Shown here: positions 1 to 5,974 of the stretch, one piece after another | How positions within the stretch are numbered: the first letter of the stretch is position 1 | Layout of the letters: the number at the start of each line of letters is the position of its first letter | NCBI GenBank assembly: GCA_964619785.1 | Contig: CAZUGH010000069.1 | Span: forward strand, 1 to 9,385 | From: CAZUGH01 sp964619785 | Lineage (GTDB): Bacteria; Bacillota; Clostridia; Lachnospirales; Lachnospiraceae | Direction: 5' to 3' | Length of the DNA stretch: 9,385 nucleotides | The notes under the pieces: generated by a model | Seen by the model: only the letters and a program-made list of their open reading frames with translations | The model's database searches: none | What the model was told of the DNA's origin: nothing | Position numbers and translations under genes: made by a program

Positions 1-249
1 GGAATTGGTAATGGACCGATGTTTCCAAACTTTAATTATATGACTCCGATGCTCTTTGGTGAGGAAAAGTCCCCAGCATTGATTGGCTCACTTATGACTT
101 GCGCTAGCCTTTCGACAATGACAGTACCGGTCATCGTCGGGCAGATTGCCAGCAAGCTGGGATTTGGAATTTTCCCTTATGTAATTGCTGTATGTGTTGC
201 ATTACTAGCAATTTCGTATCTGTATTTAAGCCGGAGAAGGGCGGAATAG
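1..249 (+). CDS. MFS transporter, C-terminal fragment (5' end outside window)
   Basis: The reading frame is open from the first base and ends at TAG 247-249, leaving the last 82 residues of a larger protein. It opens with a G-x-G-N-G-P-x-F-P-N stretch, followed by a short FGEEKSP loop, and then two hydrophobic segments (roughly residues 27-47 and 53-74). It ends in a basic tail, SRRRAE. This layout matches the last two or three helices of a 12-helix major facilitator, close to the fucose-permease-like/sugar MFS group, where a 'PxFPNxxYLTP' loop precedes helix 11. The substrate cannot be read from this fragment. The neighbouring upstream genes are outside the window. No convincing terminator follows: a GGGG (249-252 area) and a CCCC run about 30 bases later give only a 4-bp stem and no T-tract. 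Confidence 0.85.
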   Translation, partial: GIGNGPMFPNFNYMTPMLFGEEKSPALIGSLMTCASLSTMTVPVIVGQIASKLGFGIFPYVIAVCVALLAISYLYLSRRRAE

Positions 250-410
250 GGGCTTACTGATAAGTTCATTCCACGTCCCCCCTTAGAGATTGCGTTTTGT
301 CGATTTTTAAGGTTATTAAAAGCATCATTTTTCTATAATAATCCTTGAATTTTGGTGCTGGAAGTTATAGGACTAAACTCAGAAGTACTCAAATACATTT
401 TGTAACGTAA

Positions 411-577
411 TACATATAAAGCGCACCATTATATCCAAATTATATGTACTTTTTCCCTTTCAATTAGGATTTATTACATATAATTCATCAGCAAACAACA
501 TTTTATCTGTATTATTGGTCGTCTTTAGCTAAATATATACATATAAATCCACTTAGTCAGTGTTCTTATATGTATAT
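411..577. repeat. Cluster of five TACATATAA motifs, in both orientations, with a 12-bp inverted repeat
   Basis: TACATATAA occurs on the + strand at 411-419, 475-483 and 538-546, and in reverse (TTATATGTA) at 440-448 and 566-574. The second and third copies extend to an 11-base inverted pair (438-448 with 475-485). The last two extend to a perfect 12-bp inverted repeat (535-546 with 566-577). That repeat has a 19-base loop, which contains a further CACT/AGTG pair (550-553 with 559-562). It could be a set of protein-binding sites, a remnant of a mobile element, or a chance result in AT-rich DNA. No promoter or gene is clearly attached to it. Confidence 0.5.
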
Positions 578-696
578 TGAAGTTCATTCCTCAAATATTA
601 CTATGATTGTCGATGTGGCTTTCCGCAACTTGCTCAGATCCTGCATTAACTATTATTCATATAAAAGAAAATGCCAATGACTTCGTCATCAACCCC

Positions 697-818
697 GAAG
701 TGCATACAAGTGACGCGATGCGTCACTTGTCCCACGGCGTTCGCCGTGTATACGAAAAAGGAGACATATTCTTTGTCGAGTAAACTCGAAAGAATAGTCT
801 CCTTTTTCTATGCACTTC
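697..818. repeat. Cloverleaf-like structured intergenic element (three hairpins inside an outer stem)
   Basis: The outer arms GAAGTGCAT (697-705) and ATGCACTTC (810-818) are perfectly complementary. Inside lie three hairpins in a row. The first has an 11-bp perfect stem with a 3-base loop (706-716/720-730). The second is CACGGCG-TT-CGCCGTG (733-748). The third is a long 11+8+4 bp stem with two small bulges (755-807). A short ATGAC-TTC-GTCAT hairpin (677-689) precedes the outer arm. Folded as RNA or single-stranded DNA, this gives a four-way junction of about 122 nt. On the - strand it lies 12 nt past the tRNA-Leu 3' end, so readthrough transcripts would carry it. It may be a palindromic repeat family, a structured RNA or an elaborate terminator. 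I cannot name it. Confidence 0.6.
755..807 (-). terminator. Intrinsic terminator downstream of tRNA-Leu (probably bidirectional)
   Basis: Read on the - strand, an A-tract and GGAGAC arm (807-797) pair with GTCTCC and a run of five T (765-755). The upper stem continues with 8 bp (796-789/774-767) and a CGAG/CTCG tip closed by a 4-base loop. This is an extended hairpin followed by a U-run, the usual rho-independent form. It starts 24 bases after the tRNA 3' end. Because the stem carries A5 on one side and T5 on the other, it could also stop + strand transcripts. Confidence 0.75.
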
Positions 819-830
819 TCAATGCTATCG

Positions 831-910
831 TGCGGATAACAGGACTTGAACCTGCACGGTCTCCCACTAGAACCTAAATCTAGCGCGTCTGCCAATTCCG
901 CCATATCCGC
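831..910 (-). tRNA. tRNA-Leu (anticodon UAG)
   Basis: Read on the - strand from 910, the 7-bp acceptor GCGGATA pairs with TATCCGC, followed by discriminator A (831). The anticodon stem CTAGA/TCTAG closes the 7-base loop TTTAGGT, putting the anticodon TAG at 876-874, which reads CUA and related Leu codons. A class II variable arm (GG-GAGA-CC type) lies before the T arm GCAGG-TTCAAGT-CCTGT. The 'GGCGGAATTGGCAGACGCG' D-arm region is typical of bacterial leucine tRNAs. The 3' CCA is not encoded: the next bases read CGA, so a CCA-adding enzyme is needed. The gene has its own promoter upstream and a strong hairpin terminator downstream. Confidence 0.96.
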
Positions 911-935
911 TTATGCATATTTAACATGCTTTAAT

Positions 936-964
936 ATAATACCATTTGTCTTTTTCCTTGTCAA
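936..964 (-). promoter_or_regulatory. Promoter of tRNA-Leu
   Basis: On the - strand there is a perfect -35 TTGACA (964-959), a 17-base spacer and a -10 TATTAT (941-936). This predicts a start near 929, about 19 bases before the mature tRNA 5' end. The match to sigma-A consensus is near perfect, as expected for a stable RNA gene. Confidence 0.88.
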
Positions 965-1032
965 TTCTTTTCTTTTCTTTTTCTTGCCTCTATGATAAAA
1001 TATAGCTACTTTATATATGAAGGGGTTTTCTT

Positions 1033-2277
1033 ATGATTTCATTTAAGGAACGTGTTAAGAAGTTTGATTGGGACTTGGTGGTGGTTCCCGTTTGTCTTGT
1101 TTTGGGCCTTTTGGTTCTTTGGTTTTTTACTGGGCAGTGGCCGAATAAGACAAATGCATTTAATTCGTTTGCTCTTCAAGCGAATTCTTGGGTTCAGGGA
1201 CATCTGAATCTGATTCATGGTGAGTACTATACGAATCTTGAGCTTGCCATTTTTAATAATCAGTATTTTGTTAGTTTTCCGCCTTTTCCATCTTATATTT
1301 TGTTGCCTTTTATATGGATTTTGAAGACAGTGAATACGCCTGATCATTGGTTGGCGGTGTTCTCATATCTTGTGGCTGGTGTTTACGCCGTGAAGTTATT
1401 TAAGGTTATTCGAACGGAGTCCGATGGGGCAGCTTGCTTTTTCCCTATCTTTTTACTGATGGCGAGCAATGTTGTTTATACGTCTATGAATGGATGGGTG
1501 TGGTTTATTGCACAGAATTTTGCTTTTACACTTTCATTGGTTGCCATTTATTATGCTGTGCAGAAGAAGGGTGGTTTGTCGCTAGCGTTATGGGCTTGTG
1601 CCGTGGGCTGCCGACCTATGCAGATTTTGTACCTGCCGGTTCTTCTCCTTATTTTGTATCGTCAGATAAAAAAAGAAGATAGCCAGACAACGCTTCTATC
1701 CACAATAAAGCATAAATGGTATTGGGTGATTCCAACTGGTATCATTGGTTTATCTTATATGATTCTCAATTTCCTGCGATTTGGTAATATCACAGAGTTT
1801 GGTCACAATTATCTGCCTGAGTTTACAAGAACGACAACTGGACAGTTTGACTTAAGTTATTTGGCGGCCAATTGGGCAAAACTGTTTCGACTACCTGAGC
1901 AGATTGCTGAGACTGGACGTATGAATTTCTATTACTTCGACGGCTTCTGTGTATTTCTCGTGAGCCCGATTCTGATTGCATTTATCATTGCGCTTGGCAT
2001 CGGGATTTATCGCAAGACGGACAATCTATTGGCGATATTGCTACCTATTTTGATGGTTGTCCATATCCTGCTGATACTGTCCCACAAGACATTGGGCGGT
2101 TCACATTTTGGTAATCGTTATTTCAATGATCTTCTTCCATTCGTATACTACGGATTGCTAGTTTATATGCCGAAGAACCGTTGGTTCACCAAATTGTGCT
2201 ATCCACTGTGTGCCTTTGGTATGCTGTTGAATTACGTTGGAACAATCGTTTGCTATAATAACTGGTTCCAATACTAA
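1033..2277 (+). CDS. Multi-pass membrane protein, probable GT-C type glycosyltransferase
   Basis: This protein has 414 residues and no signal peptide. About ten or eleven hydrophobic segments are visible (roughly 13-33, 86-100, 106-125, 135-150, 156-176, 182-209, 229-248, 303-325, 331-350, 363-380, 386-407). The first outer loop (34-85) ends in the string NNQYFVSFPPFPSYILLPF. Later motifs are a 'GCRPMQILYLP' segment near 192-202 and 'GSHFGNRYFNDLLPF' near 356-370. These resemble loops of GT-C enzymes (PMT/ArnT-like, GT39-type) that use polyprenyl-phosphate sugars, but the usual early Asp is not obvious; Glu64 or Glu70 could stand in. The assignment is therefore by resemblance. ATG 1033 follows AAGGGG (1020-1025) at good spacing. 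A weak -10-like TATGAT (991-996) lies upstream in a pyrimidine-rich tract. The stop overlaps the convergent phospholipase stop by 4 bases, so the gene has no terminator of its own. Confidence 0.75.
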   Translation: MISFKERVKKFDWDLVVVPVCLVLGLLVLWFFTGQWPNKTNAFNSFALQANSWVQGHLNLIHGEYYTNLELAIFNNQYFVSFPPFPSYILLPFIWILKTVNTPDHWLAVFSYLVAGVYAVKLFKVIRTESDGAACFFPIFLLMASNVVYTSMNGWVWFIAQNFAFTLSLVAIYYAVQKKGGLSLALWACAVGCRPMQILYLPVLLLILYRQIKKEDSQTTLLSTIKHKWYWVIPTGIIGLSYMILNFLRFGNITEFGHNYLPEFTRTTTGQFDLSYLAANWAKLFRLPEQIAETGRMNFYYFDGFCVFLVSPILIAFIIALGIGIYRKTDNLLAILLPILMVVHILLILSHKTLGGSHFGNRYFNDLLPFVYYGLLVYMPKNRWFTKLCYPLCAFGMLLNYVGTIVCYNNWFQY

Positions 2278-3113
2278 TTTGCAAATAATGCTTTAATCTC
2301 TGCCATATGTTCCTTTGCCATCTGATATCCATGCTGATAGTTTTTCTCAAGTTGTGTTACATCTGATTCAAAACTATTTAGTGGATATTCGGGGCGAAGG
2401 ATGATGGCTTTTCCTTGCTTCTCAAGTTCTTCGCAATGCTTCACTTCTTTATTATAATCCTTGTAACGATTCAAAATCCGTTCCTTCACTTTGGGATATT
2501 TGCGTCCTACGATACTAGCACCGATTCGGTCGTATTTTCCTATCGATTTGACATATCCTTTTGGTTGAGTTAAGACGATTAGAAATTTGTCGCAGCCATC
2601 CTCCTCGGCCTTATCAATCGGAATTGGCGCACAAAGTCCACCATCATAATAACTTCTACCGTCTAGCTTAATTGCTGGGAAAAACACGGGAAGCGCACAA
2701 GTGGCACGAAGCATCGTACAATCATCATCGCATTCATGTGCGTCACGGTACTCAATCTGGCCTTTCTTGGCATCGGTAATCCCCACCAAACAAGTCCCTT
2801 CAAAATTACGAAGCGCATCATAATCAAATGGAATCAATTTCTCAGGAATCTCACGATATACAAAATCGAGGCCAAAGATGCTTCGACAACGAAAGAAATT
2901 ACGACGACTCATATAGCGATTATCATTACGAAACCGTTTCATAATCTCTAGATTGCGTCCCTTCTGTCTCGTGACATAAGAAACTCCATCAGCAATCCCC
3001 GCCGATACACCGATTATATATGGAAACATAATATTTTCCTCTAACAATGCGTCCATGATACCACAGGAAAATATCGGCCGGAATGTTCCGCCTTCTAGAA
3101 TAAATCCTTGCAT
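2274..3113 (-). CDS. Patatin-like phospholipase (YjjU/RssA-type serine acyl hydrolase)
   Basis: This protein has 279 residues and is probably cytoplasmic or peripheral. Patatin-type hydrolases use a Ser-Asp dyad. Here the nucleophile elbow is G-V-S-A-G with Ser37, and the Asp is D157 in Y-Y-D-G-G. The N-terminal loop reads ILEGGTFRPIFSCG (residues 5-18). It fills the place of the usual GGGxRG oxyanion loop but has T and P where Gly is normal. The overall order and length fit the YjjU-like patatin group, which acts on acyl esters of lipids; the true substrate is unknown. ATG 3113 was chosen because GGAGG (3125-3121) lies 7 bases upstream and residue 1 starts the conserved strand. A longer frame from 3191 would run through the promoter. 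The gene diverges from azlC through overlapping promoters, and its stop overlaps the stop of the upstream membrane-protein gene. Confidence 0.9.
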   Translation of the reverse strand: MQGFILEGGTFRPIFSCGIMDALLEENIMFPYIIGVSAGIADGVSYVTRQKGRNLEIMKRFRNDNRYMSRRNFFRCRSIFGLDFVYREIPEKLIPFDYDALRNFEGTCLVGITDAKKGQIEYRDAHECDDDCTMLRATCALPVFFPAIKLDGRSYYDGGLCAPIPIDKAEEDGCDKFLIVLTQPKGYVKSIGKYDRIGASIVGRKYPKVKERILNRYKDYNKEVKHCEELEKQGKAIILRPEYPLNSFESDVTQLEKNYQHGYQMAKEHMAEIKALFAN

Positions 3114-3129
3114 TTTCACGCCTCCTTCA

Positions 3130-3158
3130 TTGACACTTTGCAATTCTAATTGTACAAT
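3130..3158 (+). promoter_or_regulatory. Promoter of azlCD
   Basis: On the + strand: perfect -35 TTGACA (3130-3135), a 17-base spacer and -10 TACAAT (3153-3158). The predicted start is near 3165, 30 bases before the azlC ATG. Its -10 and the opposite -10 are the two halves of the palindrome ATTGTACAAT (3149-3158). Confidence 0.8.
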
Positions 3159-3177
3159 AGTTACGAATTTAACACAA
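3149..3177 (-). promoter_or_regulatory. Promoter of the patatin-like phospholipase gene
   Basis: On the - strand: -35 TTGTGT (3177-3172), a 17-base spacer and -10 TACAAT (3154-3149). This predicts a start near 3142, about 29 bases before the ATG and just upstream of the GGAGG site. It occupies the same DNA as the opposite azlC promoter. Confidence 0.65.
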
Positions 3178-3194
3178 GAAAGGATTATCATTTC

Positions 3195-3911
3195 ATGTTT
3201 GGGAATAGAAACTACATAAGAGGAATTCGGAATGGATTTCCTATATTTTTAGGATATCTCCCTGTCTCCTTTACCTTTGGATTCATGGCTGTGTCAGGCG
3301 GTTTTCCCGTATGGCTGGCCGTTATCATGTCCATTACTAACTTAACCTCCGCCGGGCAATTTGCTGGTACCAATCTCATTCTGGCGGGTGCAGGTTATCT
3401 CGAAATAGGTCTGACAACCTTCGTCATCAACCTGCGATATATGCTTATGTCATTGGCATTGTCACAGAAAATCGACCAGAAGATTCCGCTGTGGAAACGG
3501 ATGATATTTTCCTTTGGAATCACAGATGAGACATTTGTCGTGGCATCCACACAACCTGGCAATCTGACCAATGGATATATGCTCGGCCTAATCACATTGC
3601 CATTTATCGGTTGGAGTATCGGAACGCTACTCGGCGGCTGTATCTCCACATTGCTCCCTGTCACCCTTCAAAACGCAATGGGAATTGGGCTCTATGCAAT
3701 GTTCATCGCACTGATTATCCCTGCTTCACGCGAATCGAAGAAGATACTTCTTGTCGTTTTATTAGCGATTGGATGCAACTGTCTTCTTAAGTATATCCCA
3801 ATCTTCGCCGTGATTTCATCTGGATTTCGAATTATCATTGTAACCTTTATCGCTGCTGGCATCGGTGCCATCGCATTTCCAAAAACCTATGAAGAGGAGG
3901 CTGACGAATGA
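3195..3911 (+). CDS. azlC: AzlC family branched-chain amino acid exporter, large subunit
   Basis: This 238-residue membrane protein is the large subunit of the two-part AzlCD exporter. In Bacillus the pair gives resistance to 4-azaleucine by exporting branched-chain amino acids or analogues. Family hallmarks are GYLPVSFTFGF (20-30), TSAGQFAG (51-58), the NLRYMLMSLALS stretch (79-90) and FGITDETF (107-114). Hydrophobic segments are seen near 13-32, 38-60, 64-88, 128-150, 160-177, 183-200 and 208-228. The ATG at 3195 was preferred because an AAGAAAGGA ribosome site ends 10 bases upstream. The TTG at 3150 that lengthens the frame lies inside the predicted promoter. The gene overlaps azlD by 4 bases (ATGA), so the two are translationally coupled. 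The natural substrate in this organism is not shown by the sequence. Confidence 0.95.
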   Translation: MFGNRNYIRGIRNGFPIFLGYLPVSFTFGFMAVSGGFPVWLAVIMSITNLTSAGQFAGTNLILAGAGYLEIGLTTFVINLRYMLMSLALSQKIDQKIPLWKRMIFSFGITDETFVVASTQPGNLTNGYMLGLITLPFIGWSIGTLLGGCISTLLPVTLQNAMGIGLYAMFIALIIPASRESKKILLVVLLAIGCNCLLKYIPIFAVISSGFRIIIVTFIAAGIGAIAFPKTYEEEADE

Positions 3912-4216
3912 ATATACACTATGGACTCATCGCCATCTTGATTATGGCGCTTGTTACCTATGTACCTAGAGTACTACCAGTTACAATTTTTCGTAAGAAA
4001 ATAAAATCAAGATACATTCGTTCTTTTCTTGACTACACACCATATGCTATTCTTGGAGCGTTGACTTTTCCGGATATTTTCTATGCAACAGGAAACACCT
4101 GCTCTGCAATTGCAGGAACAGGTGTCGCCTTGATACTTGCCTATTTTAAACGAGGACTTGTCGAGGTTGCCCTCGCCGCCATCTTCGTTGCTTATATCTT
4201 CGAACTGATTCTCTAG
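3908..4216 (+). CDS. azlD: AzlD family transporter, small subunit
   Basis: This 102-residue, very hydrophobic protein has three to four segments (about 4-22, 45-60, 66-80, 84-101). The short motifs TYVPRVLP (17-24) and LDYTPYAILGALTFPD (41-56) are typical of AzlD, the small partner of AzlC. A strong AGAGGAGG site (3893-3900) inside the end of azlC lies 7 bases before the ATG. The start overlaps the azlC stop as ATGA, so the pair is one operon with coupled translation. The TAG stop (4214-4216) overlaps the proS stop on the other strand. A probable terminator for this operon lies in the proS coding sequence at 4245-4282. Confidence 0.95.
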   Translation: MNIHYGLIAILIMALVTYVPRVLPVTIFRKKIKSRYIRSFLDYTPYAILGALTFPDIFYATGNTCSAIAGTGVALILAYFKRGLVEVALAAIFVAYIFELIL

Positions 4217-5925
4217 TTCGACATCAACTCTTGAATCAAATCCTGTACCGTTTGCATCACATCCGCAACCGGTACTTTTTTTGTCACACTCTTATCACGC
4301 GTAACAATTTCACATTCACCCGTCTCAAGATTACGTGGGCTAACAACGACACGAACAGGAACACCAAGTAAATCTGCATCTGAGAACATGGCGCCTGGAC
4401 GCACGTTACGATCATCGAAGATCACTTCGATTCCTTCGTTTTGCATATCGTCATATAACTTATCTGCAACTTCTCTTACCTGGGCATCATCTGCACGGAG
4501 TGCACAGATATGAACCTGCCAAGGAGCGATAGCCATAGGCCAAATTGGGCCGTAATCATCGTGATGAACCTCACATACTGCTGCTGCGAGACGTCCCACT
4601 CCGATACCGTAACATCCCATAATTGGGTTCTTCTGTTCGCCATCCTGGTCTGTGTATGTCATTCCCATTGCTTTTGTATATTTAGTACCTAGCTGGAAAA
4701 TGTTACCCACTTCGATACCGCGCTGCACGGAGATGGTTGGTTTGCCACAATGAGGACAAATACCACCGTCCATAATCTTGGCAACATCAATGTATTCAAC
4801 ACTCTCAACATCACGGTCAAGATTGAATCCTTTATAATGATAATCCGTCTGGTTCGCACCTGTCACCAAATTGGCAGCACCCTTGAGTGAGCCATCATAG
4901 ATAATCTGGCATTTTCCTTCATTCTTAACTGGTCCAATAAATCCTGGTACCAATCCAGCTTCTTCTGTAATCTCTGCTGCATGAACATCCTCGCCTAAAT
5001 AATTACGAAGTTTGGTCTCATTTACTTCAAGGTCTCCACGTATAAAGATTAAGACATATTCGTCCGTCATATTCTTCTGGTAAACAACTGCTTTACATGT
5101 CTGTTTCTCAGTAATATGAAGGAATTCACAAAGCGCATCAATTGTCTTGGTCTCTGGTGTGTGCACCAATTCCAAAGGTCCCATCGTTGCTTCTTCATTC
5201 TTAACGATACATTCTGCTGCTTCCATATTTGCCTTATAATCACACTCTGTACAGATGGCGATAGAGTCTTCGCCAATTGATGTCAGAAGCATGTATTCAT
5301 GGCTGATGCTTCCACCCATCATGCCGGAGTCAGATGCAACAGCGACAACTTCTGGAATGCCAGCACGAGCAAAGATACGATTGTAAGCCTCATAGCATAC
5401 CTGATAATATTTTTCCAAATCTTCCTGTGATGTGTGGAAAGAATAAGCATCCTTCATCGTAAACTCTCGTACACGAATCAAACCTGCACGAGGTCTCGCC
5501 TCATCACGGAACTTCGTCTGAATCTGATAAATCATAAATGGATATTTTGCATAAGTCTGCCCATACTCACGTACAAGATGTACTGCTGCTTCCTCATGTG
5601 TCATTCCAAGAACCATTGGTGAACCAGAACGATCCTTAAAACGAAGAAGTTCACTTCCAATGGTATCGTAACGACCAGACTCTTGCCATATATCCGCGGA
5701 CATAACAACGGGGAACATCACTTCCTGACCATCAATTCGGTCCATCTCTTCACGAATAATCTGCTCAATCTTACGGCTGATTCTCTTCATTGGCATATAC
5801 TGAGAATAAATACCATTGGCAACTCCTTTGATATAGCCTCCACGCACCATCAATGCATGACTATCTACCACACAATCGGATGGACGCTGTTTAAAACGAT
5901 CTCCTACTAATTTTTCTAATTTCAT
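4213..5925 (-). CDS. proS: Prolyl-tRNA synthetase (bacterial type, with editing domain)
   Basis: This 570-residue class II synthetase charges tRNA-Pro with proline in the cytoplasm. The length is that of the normal bacterial form. Visible parts include the catalytic core with motif 2 around TKFRDEARPRAGLIRVREF (137-155) and motif 3 GCYGIGVGRLAAA (437-449). The YbaK-like editing insert lies at about 255-385, with a CKAVVY lysine (Lys278) and FIGP (329-332). The C-terminal anticodon-binding domain runs from about 468. Two Cys pairs flank the insert: CTEC (225-228) and CPHC (390-393). ATG 5925 has GGAGG (5937-5933) 7 bases upstream; a longer frame from 5985 would start in the T-box leader. Expression is under a T-box riboswitch directly upstream. 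The TAG stop overlaps that of convergent azlD, and no strong terminator for proS is visible beyond it. Confidence 0.98.
   Translation of the reverse strand: MKLEKLVGDRFKQRPSDCVVDSHALMVRGGYIKGVANGIYSQYMPMKRISRKIEQIIREEMDRIDGQEVMFPVVMSADIWQESGRYDTIGSELLRFKDRSGSPMVLGMTHEEAAVHLVREYGQTYAKYPFMIYQIQTKFRDEARPRAGLIRVREFTMKDAYSFHTSQEDLEKYYQVCYEAYNRIFARAGIPEVVAVASDSGMMGGSISHEYMLLTSIGEDSIAICTECDYKANMEAAECIVKNEEATMGPLELVHTPETKTIDALCEFLHITEKQTCKAVVYQKNMTDEYVLIFIRGDLEVNETKLRNYLGEDVHAAEITEEAGLVPGFIGPVKNEGKCQIIYDGSLKGAANLVTGANQTDYHYKGFNLDRDVESVEYIDVAKIMDGGICPHCGKPTISVQRGIEVGNIFQLGTKYTKAMGMTYTDQDGEQKNPIMGCYGIGVGRLAAAVCEVHHDDYGPIWPMAIAPWQVHICALRADDAQVREVADKLYDDMQNEGIEVIFDDRNVRPGAMFSDADLLGVPVRVVVSPRNLETGECEIVTRDKSVTKKVPVADVMQTVQDLIQELMSN
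4245..4282 (+). terminator. Probable azlCD terminator embedded antisense in the proS 3' end
   Basis: On the + strand, GTACCG (4245-4250) pairs with CGGTAC (4270-4275). After one T/C mismatch, TTGC (4252-4255) pairs with GCAA (4265-4268) around a 9-base loop, and seven T follow directly (4276-4282). This is a rho-independent form placed 28 bases after the azlD stop. The same bases encode the proS residues KKVPVADVMQT on the other strand. The stem is modest in strength. Confidence 0.6.
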
Positions 5926-5941
5926 TTTCTTTCCTCCTAAT

Positions 5942-5974
5942 AAAAAAACCCTAAGCCAGCGAACTAGCTTAGGG
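5942..5974 (-). terminator. T-box attenuator terminator upstream of proS
   Basis: On the - strand, the arm CCCTAAGCTAG (5974-5964) and the arm CTGGCTTAGGG (5959-5949) form an 11-bp stem with one T-G pair and a TTCG tetraloop (5963-5960), followed by seven T (5948-5942). The 5' arm follows the T-box core directly and would be drawn into the antiterminator when uncharged tRNA binds. It ends 4 bases before the proS GGAGG site. It would also stop readthrough from trpS. Confidence 0.95.

Larger units (their letters stand above)
250..830. other. Gene-free region of about 580 bases with repeats and hairpins
   Basis: No believable gene is seen on either strand. The first 430 bases are AT-rich and hold five copies of the motif TACATATAA (listed separately). 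From about 677 the base composition changes to GC-richer, hairpin-dense DNA (697-818, listed separately), which runs up to the 3' end of the tRNA gene. The longer open frames at 671-877 and 689-904 are built from the hairpins and the tRNA sequence. They have no ribosome binding site. Confidence 0.8.

Noticed and set aside
671..904. Two overlapping open frames (671-877 on +, 689-904 on -) with 68 and 71 codons
   Set aside because: Both are translations of the hairpin element and the tRNA-Leu gene (for example MAELADALDLGSSG and ITGLEPARSPT are typical tRNA artefacts), and neither has a ribosome site.
1039..1347. 102-codon open frame antisense to the membrane protein gene
   Set aside because: Basic, low-complexity translation without a ribosome site, opposite a well-supported coding sequence.
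2237..2271. Perfect inverted repeat TTGGAAC/GTTCCAA at the end of the membrane protein gene, as a terminator
   Set aside because: The 21-base loop is long and no T-run follows on either strand.
2310..2350. CTGATA repeats followed by T5 inside the phospholipase gene, as a + strand terminator
   Set aside because: The repeats are direct rather than inverted. Only a 4-bp TATC/GATA stem can form.
3114..3191. N-terminal extension of the patatin-like protein to 3191, and of AzlC to the TTG at 3150
   Set aside because: Both extensions run through the overlapping promoters. The internal ATGs at 3113 and 3195 have proper ribosome sites and begin the conserved parts.
4162..4175. CGAGG-TTGC-CCTCG hairpin in azlD as a proS terminator
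   Set aside because: On the - strand it makes a neat GCAA-loop hairpin but is not followed by a U-run. Only a short TTTAAAAT comes later, so it is not convincing.
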